A stretch of DNA of 64,000 nt from a candidate division KSB1 bacterium (GCA_016214895.1 JACRMR010000003.1:124001-188000), one strand, 5' to 3'. Positions 53,249-61,656 are shown, counted from the stretch's first letter. Numbers and translations are program-made. Notes: generated by a model from the letters alone, not told the origin.

Positions 53249-53300
53249 AGCCCCCCCCCTATCCCCCCCGTGAACGGCGGGGAGCCCGAGTCCGCTTCCG
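53249..53300 (-). repeat. H17-type hairpin
   Basis: CCCCCCCGTGAACGGCGGGG preceded by a C-run (CCCCCCCCTAT). Related copies at 48760-48792 and inside the 46195 coding sequence. Confidence 0.8.
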
Positions 53301-53387
53301 GTGGGGTTGCGCAGACGGGCGACGCAGTCTGCCCGTACAACGCAAACCAACGGTAATCGTCGTCATTTCAATTCACCAGGGAGCCGC

Positions 53388-53948
53388 ATGTCCCGTTTCT
53401 TCGTCATCGAAGTTCGCGATCATCTCACCCGGTTCTACAATCTTCCCGCTGAGCTTCCGGCGCGGAACGAGGAGGAGATTGCGTACATCCGTGAGCATGG
53501 CTATGATCTGACGCGCGGCCGGGCGGCGATGCAGTGGGTGGTGGAGCATCGGCCGGATTATGAACATGCGGGGGCGTACCGGCGGTTTCTGATCAAGTGG
53601 CCGTTGATATTGGAAGCGCGGGAGACGATTCTCGATCACGATTATCCGGCCGCGTTGATTCGGTTGGACGCCCTGGTGACGATTGATCCTGATGATCCGA
53701 GCGGGCACTATCATTTGGGCGTCGTCTTCCGGTATGTGAATCGCTTTCGCGAGAGTGAGACGAGTCTGCGGCGCTGTCTCGATTTGTATCCTGACTTGGC
53801 GATCGCGCATCGAGCATTGGGCTTTACGCTGGCCTATCTCGAACGGAAAATGGAGGCGATTTGCGAGCTGGAGATCGCGCGGGCGGGTCTGCCCGATGAT
53901 GCGGACGTCCTGCGCGCGCTGAACGAGATCAAGGAAGCGGCGGACTAA
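53388..53948 (+). CDS. Small TPR-repeat protein
   Basis: 186 residues from ATG 53388 (AGGGAG upstream). The N-terminal 80 residues (FFVIEVRDHLTRFYNLPAEL, DYEHAGAYRRFLIKWPLILE) are not recognised. From about 95 to 180 there are two to three TPR-like helical pairs: AALIRLDALVTIDPDDPSGH, YHLGVVFRYVNRFRESETSL, RRCLDLYPDLAIAHRALGFT and ALGFTLAYLERKMEAICELE. No signal peptide, so cytoplasmic. TPR domains bind partner proteins; the partner is unknown. It is separated from bshA by 175 bp containing one hairpin. Confidence 0.75.
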   Translation: MSRFFVIEVRDHLTRFYNLPAELPARNEEEIAYIREHGYDLTRGRAAMQWVVEHRPDYEHAGAYRRFLIKWPLILEARETILDHDYPAALIRLDALVTIDPDDPSGHYHLGVVFRYVNRFRESETSLRRCLDLYPDLAIAHRALGFTLAYLERKMEAICELEIARAGLPDDADVLRALNEIKEAAD

Positions 53949-53984
53949 AGAAACTGCGGGCAGTTGAGAGTGCGGAGGGTGGAG

Positions 53985-54215
53985 ACCTCCCCCTGACCCC
54001 CCCGGTGACTACGGCGGGGGACCCGAGGCCGATTTCGGGCACATGGAGACATGTGCCGCGGCGCAGAAGCGACCTCCCCCCGCGTGGACGGTGGGGGACC
54101 CGAGGCCGATTCCGGGGTCGGGAGGGCTTGCGCGGGGTGACTCTCCGATTCCGGCCGTGCGAGGACGCGCGGCTCGGCGGGGACTCCGAGACCCCCCCCC
54201 TTGATTCCCCCTCAG
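53985..54215 (-). repeat. Intergenic cluster: G/C-run hairpins, H3, H9, leftward
   Basis: C-run/G-run hairpins near 53988-54018 and 54071-54100 (CCCCCCGCGTGGACGGTGGG), an H3 variant GCACATGGAGACATGTGC near 54038-54062, a decayed H7/H13 piece, H9 inverted near 54143-54180, and a further C-run hairpin near 54190-54225. No gene in 53949-54268. Confidence 0.82.
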
Positions 54216-54268
54216 ATGCGGGGCAGAGCAGAATTTGATTTCCCACCACCACCATACTGGAGCAACGA

Positions 54269-54691
54269 ATGAAGCGCAAGGCAAGCGCGCATTGGCAGGG
54301 CGGCCTCAAGGCCGGCATGGGTACGGTATCGTCGGAGAGCGGCGCGCTGCAGCATACGCCGTACGCATTTCACAATCGATTTGAGAATGAGCCGGGGACG
54401 AATCCGGAAGAGCTGATCGCGGCGGCGCACGCGGGGTGTTTTGCGATGGCGCTGGCCGGCGCGCTGGAAAAAGCCGGGATGACGGCGGAAGCGTTGGATG
54501 TGACGGCGACCGTGACACTCGAATTCGTGGATGGTGCGCCGACGGTCACGGCGTCGCATCTCGATCTGGTGGCGAAGATTCCGGGCGCGGATGCGGCGCA
54601 GTTCAAGGCGGCAGCGGATGGCGCGAAAGCGGGCTGTCCGATTTCGCGACTGTTGAAGGCGGCGATTACCTTGGACGCGAAACTGAAATAG
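54269..54691 (+). CDS. osmC: OsmC-family organic hydroperoxide reductase
   Basis: 140 residues, standard length. Reduces organic and fatty-acid hydroperoxides using two cysteines: Cys57 in ELIAAAHAGCFAMALAGAL and Cys123 in GAKAGCPISRLL, both present. The opening KASAHWQGGLKAGMGTVSSE (20) and PYAFHNRFENEPGTNPEEL are typical of the OsmC subgroup rather than Ohr. GGAG lies eight bases before ATG. It acts in the cytoplasm. Its nearness to the bacillithiol genes suggests a common role in thiol redox defence (inference). The GNAT gene starts 24 bp downstream. Confidence 0.93.
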   Translation: MKRKASAHWQGGLKAGMGTVSSESGALQHTPYAFHNRFENEPGTNPEELIAAAHAGCFAMALAGALEKAGMTAEALDVTATVTLEFVDGAPTVTASHLDLVAKIPGADAAQFKAAADGAKAGCPISRLLKAAITLDAKLK

Positions 54692-54715
54692 GCGAATCTT
54701 CCTTCCCCGGCTGCC

Positions 54716-55234
54716 GTGACTCCCCCCGAAACCGCGAGACTGAAGCTGCGCGAGCTGACGCTCGACGACGTCGATAATCTGCACAGCATTGTCGGCAGTC
54801 CGTTAGCGATGCGCTGGTATCCGAAGGTCTATTCCCGGGCGGAGGCGCAGGAGTGGATCGAGCGGCAGTTCAGGCGTTACGTGGTGGGCGGCTGCGGACT
54901 GTGGGCCTGTGAATTGAAGGCCACGGGCGAGTTCGTCGGTACGTGCGGTCCGTGCTGGCAGCCGGTGGACGAGGTGTATGAACTCGAAGTCGGCTATCTG
55001 TTGGTGCCGATACACTGGGGTCAGGGCTACGCCACGGAGGCGGCACGGGCGTGCCTGGCGTGGAGCTTCGAGCACTATCCGGTGCCGCGTGTGATCTCGC
55101 TGATTCGTCCGGAGAATACGCCATCGTGGAAAGTCGCGCAGCGAAACGGGCTGACGGTGTGGAAGGAGACGATGTGGCACGACCTGTTGCATCAGGTGTG
55201 GCGGGTGGACAGAAACTCGGAAATAGGGAATTAG
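54716..55234 (+). CDS. GNAT-family acetyltransferase (RimJ/RimL type), copy 1
   Basis: 172 residues, GTG start without clear ribosome site, 24 bp after osmC. Acetyl-CoA-binding segment is the WGQGYATEAARACLAW part (residues about 101-116, motif Q/R-x-x-G-x-A); other family features are ARLKLRELTLDDVDNLHSIV (20) and ISLIRPENTPSWKVAQRNGL (20). RimJ/RimL-type enzymes acetylate protein N-termini or small molecules; the acceptor cannot be read from sequence. It is a paralogue of the gene at 55543 (shared G-x-WACEL-x-x-TG-x-F-x-G core), so a local duplication separated by hairpin repeats is likely. Confidence 0.85.
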   Translation: MTPPETARLKLRELTLDDVDNLHSIVGSPLAMRWYPKVYSRAEAQEWIERQFRRYVVGGCGLWACELKATGEFVGTCGPCWQPVDEVYELEVGYLLVPIHWGQGYATEAARACLAWSFEHYPVPRVISLIRPENTPSWKVAQRNGLTVWKETMWHDLLHQVWRVDRNSEIGN

Positions 55235-55249
55235 GAATCAGGATCCCGA

Positions 55250-55480
55250 GTCCGATTCCGGGCATGTGCAGACACATGCCGCGGCGGGAAGATTGCGGGC
55301 AGGTAAAGACACCTGGCTGACGGGGAATGGCAGATGCGCGAAGACGCGCACCCCCCCGGCCCCCCACAAGTTGTGGGGGGAGAGCCGATCTCCCGAGACC
55401 CCCCCTGCCCCCCCAAATCGGAATTTGGGGGGGGCGGACAACCGATTCCCGCCGCGCGAGGACGCACGGTTCGGCGGGTC
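55250..55480 (-). repeat. Intergenic cluster: H3, H2 remnant, H12, H15, H9, leftward
   Basis: H3 inverted near 55252-55285 (GCATGTGCAGACACATGC), a decayed H2 near 55295-55320, H12 inverted at 55336-55385 (CCCCCCACAAGTTGTGGGGG), H15 inverted at 55396-55438 (CCCCCCAAATCGGAATTTGG), H9 inverted near 55441-55478. The H15 copy is the exact inverse in layout of the one at 25157-25197. No gene here. Confidence 0.88.
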
Positions 55481-55542
55481 TCTTACTTAACTTATCAGCA
55501 TCGATGACGTGGCAATAGTGAACCGGAAAATGGAGATAGATT

Positions 55543-56061
55543 ATGAAGGAAGTGAAAGTCATTATCGAGACCCATCGGCTGCGCTTGCGCGAGCTGGTCC
55601 CGGGCGATCTCGACAATATCATGAGGATGTTCGGCGACGCGGCGACGATGCGGTTCTTGCCGGGCGTGCAGACGCGCGAAGAAGGCGCGGCGTGGATTGC
55701 CGCTCAGCGCGAGCGCTATGTGACGGACCGTTGCGGTTATTGGGCCTGCGAACTGAGCGGGACAGGGCAGTTCATCGGCTATGCCGGGCTGAACAAGCAG
55801 GAGGTTAACGGCCGCGCGGAACTGCGGATCAGCCACATGTTCCTGCCGGCGTTCGAGCACGGCGGCTATGCGGGTGAGGCGCTGCGGGGCTGTCTCAATT
55901 ATGGATTTGAGAAGTTCAAGATTATGCAGATTGTCGCGCTGATCCCCTCGGACAATGAGCTCTCGGTCCGCGTGGCGCAGCGCGTCGGCATGACGCTGGG
56001 CAAGACAACCGTGTACAAGGAATCGGTGCACGGGATTTGGGGTGTGCAGAGACGGGGGTAG
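55543..56061 (+). CDS. GNAT-family acetyltransferase (RimJ/RimL type), copy 2
   Basis: 172 residues, same length as its paralogue at 54716. ATG 55543 with GGAG about nine bases upstream. Features: ETHRLRLRELVPGDLDNIMR (20), RCGYWACELSGTGQFIGYAG (20), the acetyl-CoA loop region EHGGYAGEALRGCLNYGF and VALIPSDNELSVRVAQRVGM (20). The canonical first Gln/Arg of the loop is replaced by E-H-G-G, which may alter CoA binding. Acceptor unknown. The gap upstream (55485-55530) is slightly AT-rich but no promoter is certain. Confidence 0.85.
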   Translation: MKEVKVIIETHRLRLRELVPGDLDNIMRMFGDAATMRFLPGVQTREEGAAWIAAQRERYVTDRCGYWACELSGTGQFIGYAGLNKQEVNGRAELRISHMFLPAFEHGGYAGEALRGCLNYGFEKFKIMQIVALIPSDNELSVRVAQRVGMTLGKTTVYKESVHGIWGVQRRG

Positions 56062-56160
56062 AGGAGAACCCGCATCCGATTTCGCGCCGGGTTGCGCGGA
56101 CCTGACCCGGCGCGGCGGGTAATTCCGATGTCGCGCATGGGAGTGCGCGTCAGGGAAGAT

Positions 56161-56262
56161 TGGACTGGCCCACCGAGGTGGGCGCTACGGAAGCTTGGAT
56201 TGGCCCACCGAGGTGGGCGTTACGGAAGATTGGACTGGCCCACCGAGGTGGGCGCTACGGGC
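56161..56262 (+). repeat. Three H14 hairpins in tandem before a start codon
   Basis: GCCCACCGAGGTGGGC begins near 56168, 56202 and 56238, in units of about 35 bp (GGCCCACCGAGGTGGGCGCT then ACGGAAG). The palindromes leave little orientation information. The three units continue in frame into the phosphohexomutase, so automatic callers may extend that protein by 42 residues. Confidence 0.85.
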
Positions 56263-56285
56263 GATTATACATTTTGATTTTGACC

Positions 56286-57674
56286 ATGATCAATCCCAAC
56301 ATTTTTCGAGAGTATGATATTCGCGGCGTGGTCGCGGATGATTTGCCGACCGCGGTGGTCGTGCAACTGGGCAAGGGAATCGGCACATACATGCGCGGTA
56401 AGGGTGCGAAGCGGATAACGCTGGGGCGCGACGGCCGGCTCTCGAGCGAGCGGATCCAGCATGATCTGCAGGACGGATTGCTGGCGACGGGTTTGGAAAT
56501 CACGGATGTGGGAATGTGCCCGACGCCGGTACTCTATTTCTCGATCCAGCATCTCGGCGTGGACGGCGGGATCATGATCACCGGTTCGCACAATCCGCCG
56601 GAGTTCAACGGGATCAAAATGACGCTGGGCAAGACGTCGATCTTCGGGCCGATGATTCAGGAGATTCGCGAGCGGATCGACGCGCAAGCGTTTGCGGTGA
56701 GTGCGTCCCGCGCTCCGGTGCAGACGTACGAAGTGCTCGATCCGTATGTGACGTGGCTGTCGCGGAATCTGAAGCTGGATCGCGCGGTGCGCGTGGGGAT
56801 GGATTCGGGCAACGGCGTCGGCGGTCTGGTGGCGCCGCAGATTTTTCGCGCGATTGGCGCGACGGTGTATGACATTTTCACGGAGGTCGATGGGCGGTTT
56901 CCGAATCATCATCCCGATCCGACGGTGGAGCGGAATCTGACCGCATTGAAGCAGTTGGTGGCTGAGAAGGGCCTCGAAGTCGGCGTAGGCTTTGACGGCG
57001 ACGCGGACCGGCTCGGTGTGATCGATCAGCACGGCACGCCGATCTGGGGCGATCAGTTGATGGTGCTGTTCGCGCGGTCGATCCTGCGGCATCATCCGGG
57101 CGCGGCGATCATTGCGGATGTGAAATCCAGCGACAATTTTTTTGCCGACGTGCAGCGGCATGGCGGTCGTCCGATCATGTGGAAGACGGGGCACGCGCTG
57201 ATCAAGAGCAAGTTGTGGGAGGAAAGCGCGGTGCTGGCGGGCGAGATGAGCGGGCATTTCTTTTTCAATGACCGCTATTTCGGGTTTGATGACGGGATCT
57301 ATTCCGCGTGCCGGTTGGCGGAAATTGTGAGCCAGCTCGACAAGCCGTTGCACGAGGAGCTGGCCGATCTGCCGCGGACCTACAGCACGCCGGAAATTCG
57401 CGTGGATTGTCCCGACGATGTGAAATTCGGGTTGGTGGAAAAGGTGAAGTCCACGTTCAAGCGGAAGGGCCACGAGACGTTCGATCTGGACGGCGTGCGC
57501 GTGCGGTTCAGCGATGGTTGGGGTCTGGTGCGCGCCTCGAATACGCAGCCGACGTTGGTGCTGCGGTTTGAGGCGAACTCGGAAGCCGGCTTGCAGCAAA
57601 TTGATCACGACATCCGCGACGTGCTCGCGAACGAGGGCGGGTTCACGTTTGACGAGAAGTCGGGCGGGCACTGA
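56286..57674 (+). CDS. Phosphomannomutase/phosphoglucomutase
   Basis: 462 residues from ATG 56286 (MINPNIFREYDIRG is the usual N-terminus). Interconverts the 1- and 6-phosphates of mannose or glucose for nucleotide-sugar synthesis. Seen: phosphoserine loop ITGSHNPPEFNG (Ser101), Mg loop VGFDGDADRLG (Asp237, Asp239, Asp241), sugar-binding loop GEMSGHFFF and phosphate-binding RASNTQPTLVLRFE. The layout resembles AlgC-type dual-specificity enzymes. No ribosome site is obvious; the leader is a T-rich stretch after the H14 repeats. The next gene is an LPS heptose epimerase 89 bp downstream, which supports a role in envelope polysaccharide synthesis. I do not assign algC or manB because substrate preference is not readable. 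Confidence 0.95.
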   Translation: MINPNIFREYDIRGVVADDLPTAVVVQLGKGIGTYMRGKGAKRITLGRDGRLSSERIQHDLQDGLLATGLEITDVGMCPTPVLYFSIQHLGVDGGIMITGSHNPPEFNGIKMTLGKTSIFGPMIQEIRERIDAQAFAVSASRAPVQTYEVLDPYVTWLSRNLKLDRAVRVGMDSGNGVGGLVAPQIFRAIGATVYDIFTEVDGRFPNHHPDPTVERNLTALKQLVAEKGLEVGVGFDGDADRLGVIDQHGTPIWGDQLMVLFARSILRHHPGAAIIADVKSSDNFFADVQRHGGRPIMWKTGHALIKSKLWEESAVLAGEMSGHFFFNDRYFGFDDGIYSACRLAEIVSQLDKPLHEELADLPRTYSTPEIRVDCPDDVKFGLVEKVKSTFKRKGHETFDLDGVRVRFSDGWGLVRASNTQPTLVLRFEANSEAGLQQIDHDIRDVLANEGGFTFDEKSGGH

Positions 57675-57688
57675 AGCAGGGCTGAAAT

Positions 57689-57730
57689 CCGATTCCGGCC
57701 GGGTTGCGAAAACTTAACCCGGCTCGGCGG
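57689..57730 (-). repeat. H13 framed hairpin
   Basis: Arms GCCGGGTT (57698-57705) and AACCCGGC (57716-57723), loop GCGAAAACTT, frames CCGATTCC and TCGGCGG. Leftward orientation. A related copy is near 61384-61418. Confidence 0.85.
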
Positions 57731-57763
57731 TGATAACGTTTTCGTGTAATAGCTGTTCAGACC

Positions 57764-58750
57764 ATGATCCTAATTACCGGTTCGGCCGGTTTTATTGGCA
57801 GTGCGATAGCGGCGTTTCTGAATCGACAGGGGCGCGCCGACCTCGTGTTGTGCGACACGCTGGGGACGGGGGAGAAGTGGCAGAATCTTGTCGGACTGAA
57901 GTTCGCGGAGATCATTGCGCCGTCGGAGTTGTTCGCGGCGCTGGCGACGCGGCGGGACATTGAGACGGTGATTCACATGGGCGCGTGTTCGGCGACGACC
58001 GAGACGGATGCGGATTACTTGCTCGCGAATAACACGCAGTTTTCGTCGCGGCTGTGCCGCTGGTCATTGGAAAACGGTGCGCGATTTATTTATGCGAGTT
58101 CGGCGGCGACATACGGCGACGGCGCGTTGGGTTTTTCCGATGATCCGGAGCTGACGTTCAAGCTGAAGCCGCTCAATGCGTACGGTTTTTCGAAGTGGCT
58201 GTTCGATTGCGAGGTGGTGAAGAACCGCTGGCACGAGCAGGTTTGCGGACTGCGCTTTTTCAATGTATTCGGTCCGAACGAGTATCACAAGGAGTCGATG
58301 GCGAGCGTGGTCTATCGCGCGTTTCCGCTGGCTGCGCGGGAAGGTCGTGTGCGGTTGTTCGAGTCGTACCGGGAGGGGATTCCGCACGGCGAGCAGCGGC
58401 GGGATTTTGTGTACATCGATGATTCGCTGGCGGTGATTGACTATCTGCTCAAGCGACCATCGGTGCACGGGATCTTCAATGTGGGCTCGGGGATCGCGCA
58501 CAGCTTCAACGAGCTGGCGCGGGGGGTGTTCGCGGGGTTGGGGATCGCAGGCCGAATTGAGTATTTTCCGATGCCGGAGGAGCTTCGGGACCGCTACCAG
58601 TACTATACGGTAGCGGACCTGTCGCGGCTGACGGCGGCGGGGTTTGCGCGGCTGCCGGACCGTTTTGAAGAGCACGTTGCCCGCTATGTCCGGGAGTACT
58701 TGCGGCCGGGGCTGAAGCAGTGGCAGGACGGGAAGCGGGAGGGGGGATGA
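57764..58750 (+). CDS. hldD: ADP-L-glycero-D-manno-heptose 6-epimerase
   Basis: 328 residues, family length. Last step of ADP-heptose synthesis for the LPS inner core; extended short-chain dehydrogenase with bound NADP. Seen: N-terminal MILITGSAGFIGSAIAAFLN (20; GxxGxxG), the diagnostic HMGACSATTETDADYLL, catalytic Tyr140 and Lys144 in NAYGFSKWLFD with Ser112/Ser113 in YASSAATYG, and FFNVFGPNEYHKESMASVVY (20). These identify it as HldD rather than GalE. Indicates a Gram-negative cell with heptose-containing LPS. No clear ribosome site; the start is fixed by the Rossmann strand. Confidence 0.95.
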   Translation: MILITGSAGFIGSAIAAFLNRQGRADLVLCDTLGTGEKWQNLVGLKFAEIIAPSELFAALATRRDIETVIHMGACSATTETDADYLLANNTQFSSRLCRWSLENGARFIYASSAATYGDGALGFSDDPELTFKLKPLNAYGFSKWLFDCEVVKNRWHEQVCGLRFFNVFGPNEYHKESMASVVYRAFPLAAREGRVRLFESYREGIPHGEQRRDFVYIDDSLAVIDYLLKRPSVHGIFNVGSGIAHSFNELARGVFAGLGIAGRIEYFPMPEELRDRYQYYTVADLSRLTAAGFARLPDRFEEHVARYVREYLRPGLKQWQDGKREGG

Positions 58751-59028
58751 GGGCTGACTGCCCGAGCCGCTGTGTGGCTTCCCGGCTGTGGTTCGGGGAG
58801 AGGCTCTGCTATGCTTAATGTGCACATCTTGCGGGGGAAGGGCAATGGAGACGGTGTTCTTCGGGAGAATCTAATTGTGAGGCCGGTCCCGGGTGGCCGG
58901 CGGCGGCGAGATGAGTACATGTAAATTAATATAAACAATGTAGTTAGTGTTTTCGTATATTCATGTCGGTGAATTTGGTGGTATTCCGGTTGTGGGATTG
59001 GTTTTTGCCGCGTTTTGGGGGCGGAGAC
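58751..59028. other. Intergenic region without hairpin repeats
   Basis: 369 bp in all to the next start codon. 58751-58900 is GC-rich without recognisable elements; 58915-58970 is AT-rich (GTAAATTAATATAAACAATG) and could hold another promoter. No framed hairpin is present, which is unusual for gaps of this size in the window. No gene is seen. Confidence 0.5.
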
Positions 59029-59057
59029 TTGCCCTATTTCCGACGGGAGACTATATT
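59029..59057 (+). promoter_or_regulatory. Sigma-70-type promoter of the Omp28-like gene
   Basis: TTGCCC at 59029-59034, 17-bp spacer, TATATT at 59052-59057, leaving a leader of about 55 nt with AAGGA before the ATG at 59120. Confidence 0.65.
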
Positions 59058-59119
59058 TTAGCACTTGAATTGGAGTTAGATTTCAACGGAATAGTGGTCT
59101 CTCAACGAAAGGAAACCCC

Positions 59120-61159
59120 ATGAAGTTGGCGCATCGATTTTTCCTTCTGACCGCGCTGGCCACGATGCTGCTGTTTGCGACGGCGGGGGCGGTGCAGCGG
59201 ACGGTAGTATTCGAGGATTTCACGAACTGGAGCTGTGGGCCGTGTGCGCAGGTCAATCCGGGATTCCGCACGGTGCTGAATTCGATGACGACGGATACGG
59301 TAATTGCGATAGCTTACCATGTTTGGTGGCCGGGTGCGAATGACGCGTTCTATCTTTGGAATACGGCGGAGATTTCGTCGCGGGTGAATTACTATGGCGT
59401 TAACGCTGTTCCGGCTATTTTCGTGGATGGGGTTACCAGTCCCAATCCGTCGAGCCAGACCGCGATTCGCTCGGCGATTCGTCAGCGGTACGCGATAGCG
59501 TCGCCGGCGACGATCGAACTCGGGGCGTTCGTGGCGGGGGAGACCTCGATTGGTTTCAGCGGCACGGTCACGGCGGAATCGGGCATGAATAATTCGACGA
59601 CCCGCTTGTTCGTCGTGTTGATCACGGAGCATGTTACGTACAGCAGCCCTCCGGGTACCAACGGCGAGACGTTCTTTCCGCATATTTTCCGTGACTTCTG
59701 GCCAAGTGCCAGCGGTCAATTGTTCACGCTGGAGGCCGGGGAGACGCTGGACTTTGAGGGAACGCTGAATCGCAACGCGTCCTGGGATCCGGATAGTCTG
59801 CGCGTGATGGCATTTATTCAGACGACGAGCAACCGTGAGTTCCTGCAATCGGCGGAGGTGCATGTCGATCAGTATTACGGCGCGCGGATGGAGACGGCGG
59901 ATGCGCATCAGAGCATTGAGCCGACGAACGCGGAGCAGTCGTACGAATTGACGCTGCAAAGCATCGGATTGAACGAGGATACGTACACGGCGACGTTGAG
60001 CGGGGAGTTGCCGGCCGGGTGGACGCGCACGGTGGAAGCCGTCGGCGTGACTCCGAACTCGAATGAGATTGACATCACACTGGACGGTCAGGCCTCGACG
60101 ACGCTGACGATCCGCGTGAATCCGAACGGCTATCCGGGCAGTGCGGATCTTGAGCTGGCGGTTTCATCGGCGAATATGCCGTCATTGAACCTGCATGACA
60201 GCTTCCGGCACATGGCGGGGCTGGAGATTCTGATCGTGGATGACGACGGCGGCGAAACCTATGAGACTTTTTACGAGGAGGGTCTCACCGCCGCGCTTGC
60301 CGCGCAGCAGCGTACGCTTCCGTGGGGCGTCTGGAACGTCAACCGCGACGCGCTCGATGCGGCGCTGGATGGCGTGGAACTCGTGATTTGGGGCACGGGC
60401 GCGACTCCGAACAATACGTCGCTGTCGGAAGCCGATATCCTGTTGTTGTCGGACTATCTGGATAACGGTGGCAACCTGTTCCTGTTTTCGCAGGGTGCGG
60501 GTTTCGACCTTCGTCAGACCACGTTCTACAGCAGCTATCTGCATGCGACGTACACGGGCAACCATGCCTGGCGTGAGATCGAGGGTCTGTCGGGCGATCC
60601 GATCGGGGACAACCTGCATTTCTATCTTGGCACGGATCAGGGCGGCGACGGCATTCCGCAATCACGTCAGCACAGTGTGAGCCCGTTGGACGGCATGGCG
60701 GCAAGCTCTCTGCTCTATTCCGGTCATACCAACACCGCGGCGCTGCGCGTGGAAACCGGGACATTCAAGGTGTTTTACGCCGGGTTTGGCTTTGAGGGGA
60801 TCGGCGATGCGGACAGCCGCACGGGCGTGATGGCCCGCGGTCTGGACTGGATCTTCCCGCAGGATGCGGAGAACCCGGGCGATCCGTTCATGCCGCAGGA
60901 GTTCGCACTGGGGCAGAACTTCCCGAATCCGTTCAACCCGACGACGGTGATTCCGTTTGCGCTGCCGGTGCGGACGGATGTGCGGCTGTCGGTATTTGAC
61001 ATTCTTGGCCGGGAAGTGGCCGTGCTGGTAAACGGCATGACCGACGCCGGTGTGCATGCGGTGGAGTTCAACGGCGTTGATTTGTCGAGCGGTGTCTATT
61101 TCTACCGGCTCGAAACATCGGAATTCCGCGCGACGCACAAGCTGGTGTTGATGAAGTAA
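59120..61159 (+). CDS. Omp28-like thioredoxin-fold surface protein with type IX-like sorting domain
   Basis: 679 residues; AAGGA upstream of ATG; signal peptide MKLAHRFFLLTALATMLLFA and on. Residues 27-240 are an Omp28/thioredoxin-like domain: FEDFTNWSCGPCAQVNP carries a CxxC (Cys39, Cys42) and VNAVPAIFVDG the cis-Pro loop, so disulfide chemistry in the envelope is possible. Residues 260-360 form a beta-sandwich (NEIDITLDGQASTTLTIRVN, 20). Residues about 375-580 contain ILIVDDDGGETYETFYEEGL (20) and DILLLSDYLDNGGNLFLFSQ (20), typical of a flavodoxin/GATase-like domain in FCB secreted peptidase-like proteins. The end is a full sorting domain: LGQNFPNPFNPTTVIPF, LSVFDILGREVAVLVNG, GVYFYRLETSEF, end HKLVLMK. 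Confidence 0.87.
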   Translation: MKLAHRFFLLTALATMLLFATAGAVQRTVVFEDFTNWSCGPCAQVNPGFRTVLNSMTTDTVIAIAYHVWWPGANDAFYLWNTAEISSRVNYYGVNAVPAIFVDGVTSPNPSSQTAIRSAIRQRYAIASPATIELGAFVAGETSIGFSGTVTAESGMNNSTTRLFVVLITEHVTYSSPPGTNGETFFPHIFRDFWPSASGQLFTLEAGETLDFEGTLNRNASWDPDSLRVMAFIQTTSNREFLQSAEVHVDQYYGARMETADAHQSIEPTNAEQSYELTLQSIGLNEDTYTATLSGELPAGWTRTVEAVGVTPNSNEIDITLDGQASTTLTIRVNPNGYPGSADLELAVSSANMPSLNLHDSFRHMAGLEILIVDDDGGETYETFYEEGLTAALAAQQRTLPWGVWNVNRDALDAALDGVELVIWGTGATPNNTSLSEADILLLSDYLDNGGNLFLFSQGAGFDLRQTTFYSSYLHATYTGNHAWREIEGLSGDPIGDNLHFYLGTDQGGDGIPQSRQHSVSPLDGMAASSLLYSGHTNTAALRVETGTFKVFYAGFGFEGIGDADSRTGVMARGLDWIFPQDAENPGDPFMPQEFALGQNFPNPFNPTTVIPFALPVRTDVRLSVFDILGREVAVLVNGMTDAGVHAVEFNGVDLSSGVYFYRLETSEFRATHKLVLMK

Positions 61160-61192
61160 ACGAACGCGATGTCGCGTTGGGCTGATACGGCA

Positions 61193-61222
61193 AACAGGGG
61201 CACGGCTTGCCGTGCCCCTGTT
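61193..61222 (+). terminator. Intrinsic terminator after the Omp28-like gene
   Basis: AACAGGGGCACGGC (61193-61206) pairs with GCCGTGCCCCTGTT (61209-61222), a 14-bp stem with an effective CTTG tetraloop, followed by GTTGTGG. It starts 33 bp after the stop. Confidence 0.7.
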
Positions 61223-61284
61223 GTTGTGGTGGCGGCTGTGGAGGAGGATATTTGCCGGCTGCCGACGCACGGGCTCGGCGGCGG

Positions 61285-61495
61285 GCACCGACCCCATCTA
61301 ACTTCCCCAGAAGCTGGGGAAGGACCAGAGGCGGATTCCGGCGGGGTCTGGAGACCCCGCTCGGGGAAGGATGCAGATTCCGTCCGGGTGGCGGGAGCGT
61401 TTGACCCGGCTCGGTGGAAGAGCGGGGCACTTGGAGACAAGTGCCGCCGCGAGTGATTCCGGCAGGGAAGGAATCCCTGCTCGGCGATCAACTTC
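61285..61495 (-). repeat. Intergenic cluster: H10, H7-like, H13-like, H4, H1, leftward
   Basis: H10 inverted at 61288-61328; an H7-like hairpin GCGGGGTCTGGAGACCCCGC near 61343-61362; an H13-like pair (CCGGGTGGCGGGAGCGTTTG ... ACCCGG) near 61382-61412; H4 inverted near 61423-61452 (GGGGCACTTGGAGACAAGTG); H1 inverted at 61460-61485 (GCAGGGAAGGAATCCCTGC). 61500-61640 has no recognised element. No gene lies in this gap. Confidence 0.88.
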
Positions 61496-61656
61496 TGCAA
61501 GGCAAGGTGGCTTTAGAGCCTTGATCGGCAACACAGACAACGGGCTGAAGCTCCGTTGCCCGCCTGCTGCCATTTGGGGACAGCTTCTTGATTCGCACAC
61601 GGAGCGGGGAGAGTTGCGAGCACCTATATTTTCAACCTGGAGGGGAGGTTCGGAAC

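Noticed and set aside
56265-57671. 468-residue frame on the - strand
   Set aside because: Exact antisense of the phosphohexomutase, which has all family motifs.
414-61495. Framed hairpins as ordinary intrinsic terminators
   Set aside because: Almost none is followed by a T-run, they occur upstream as well as downstream of genes, and true terminators (18458, 35341, 61193) are distinct from them. Some may still stop transcription.
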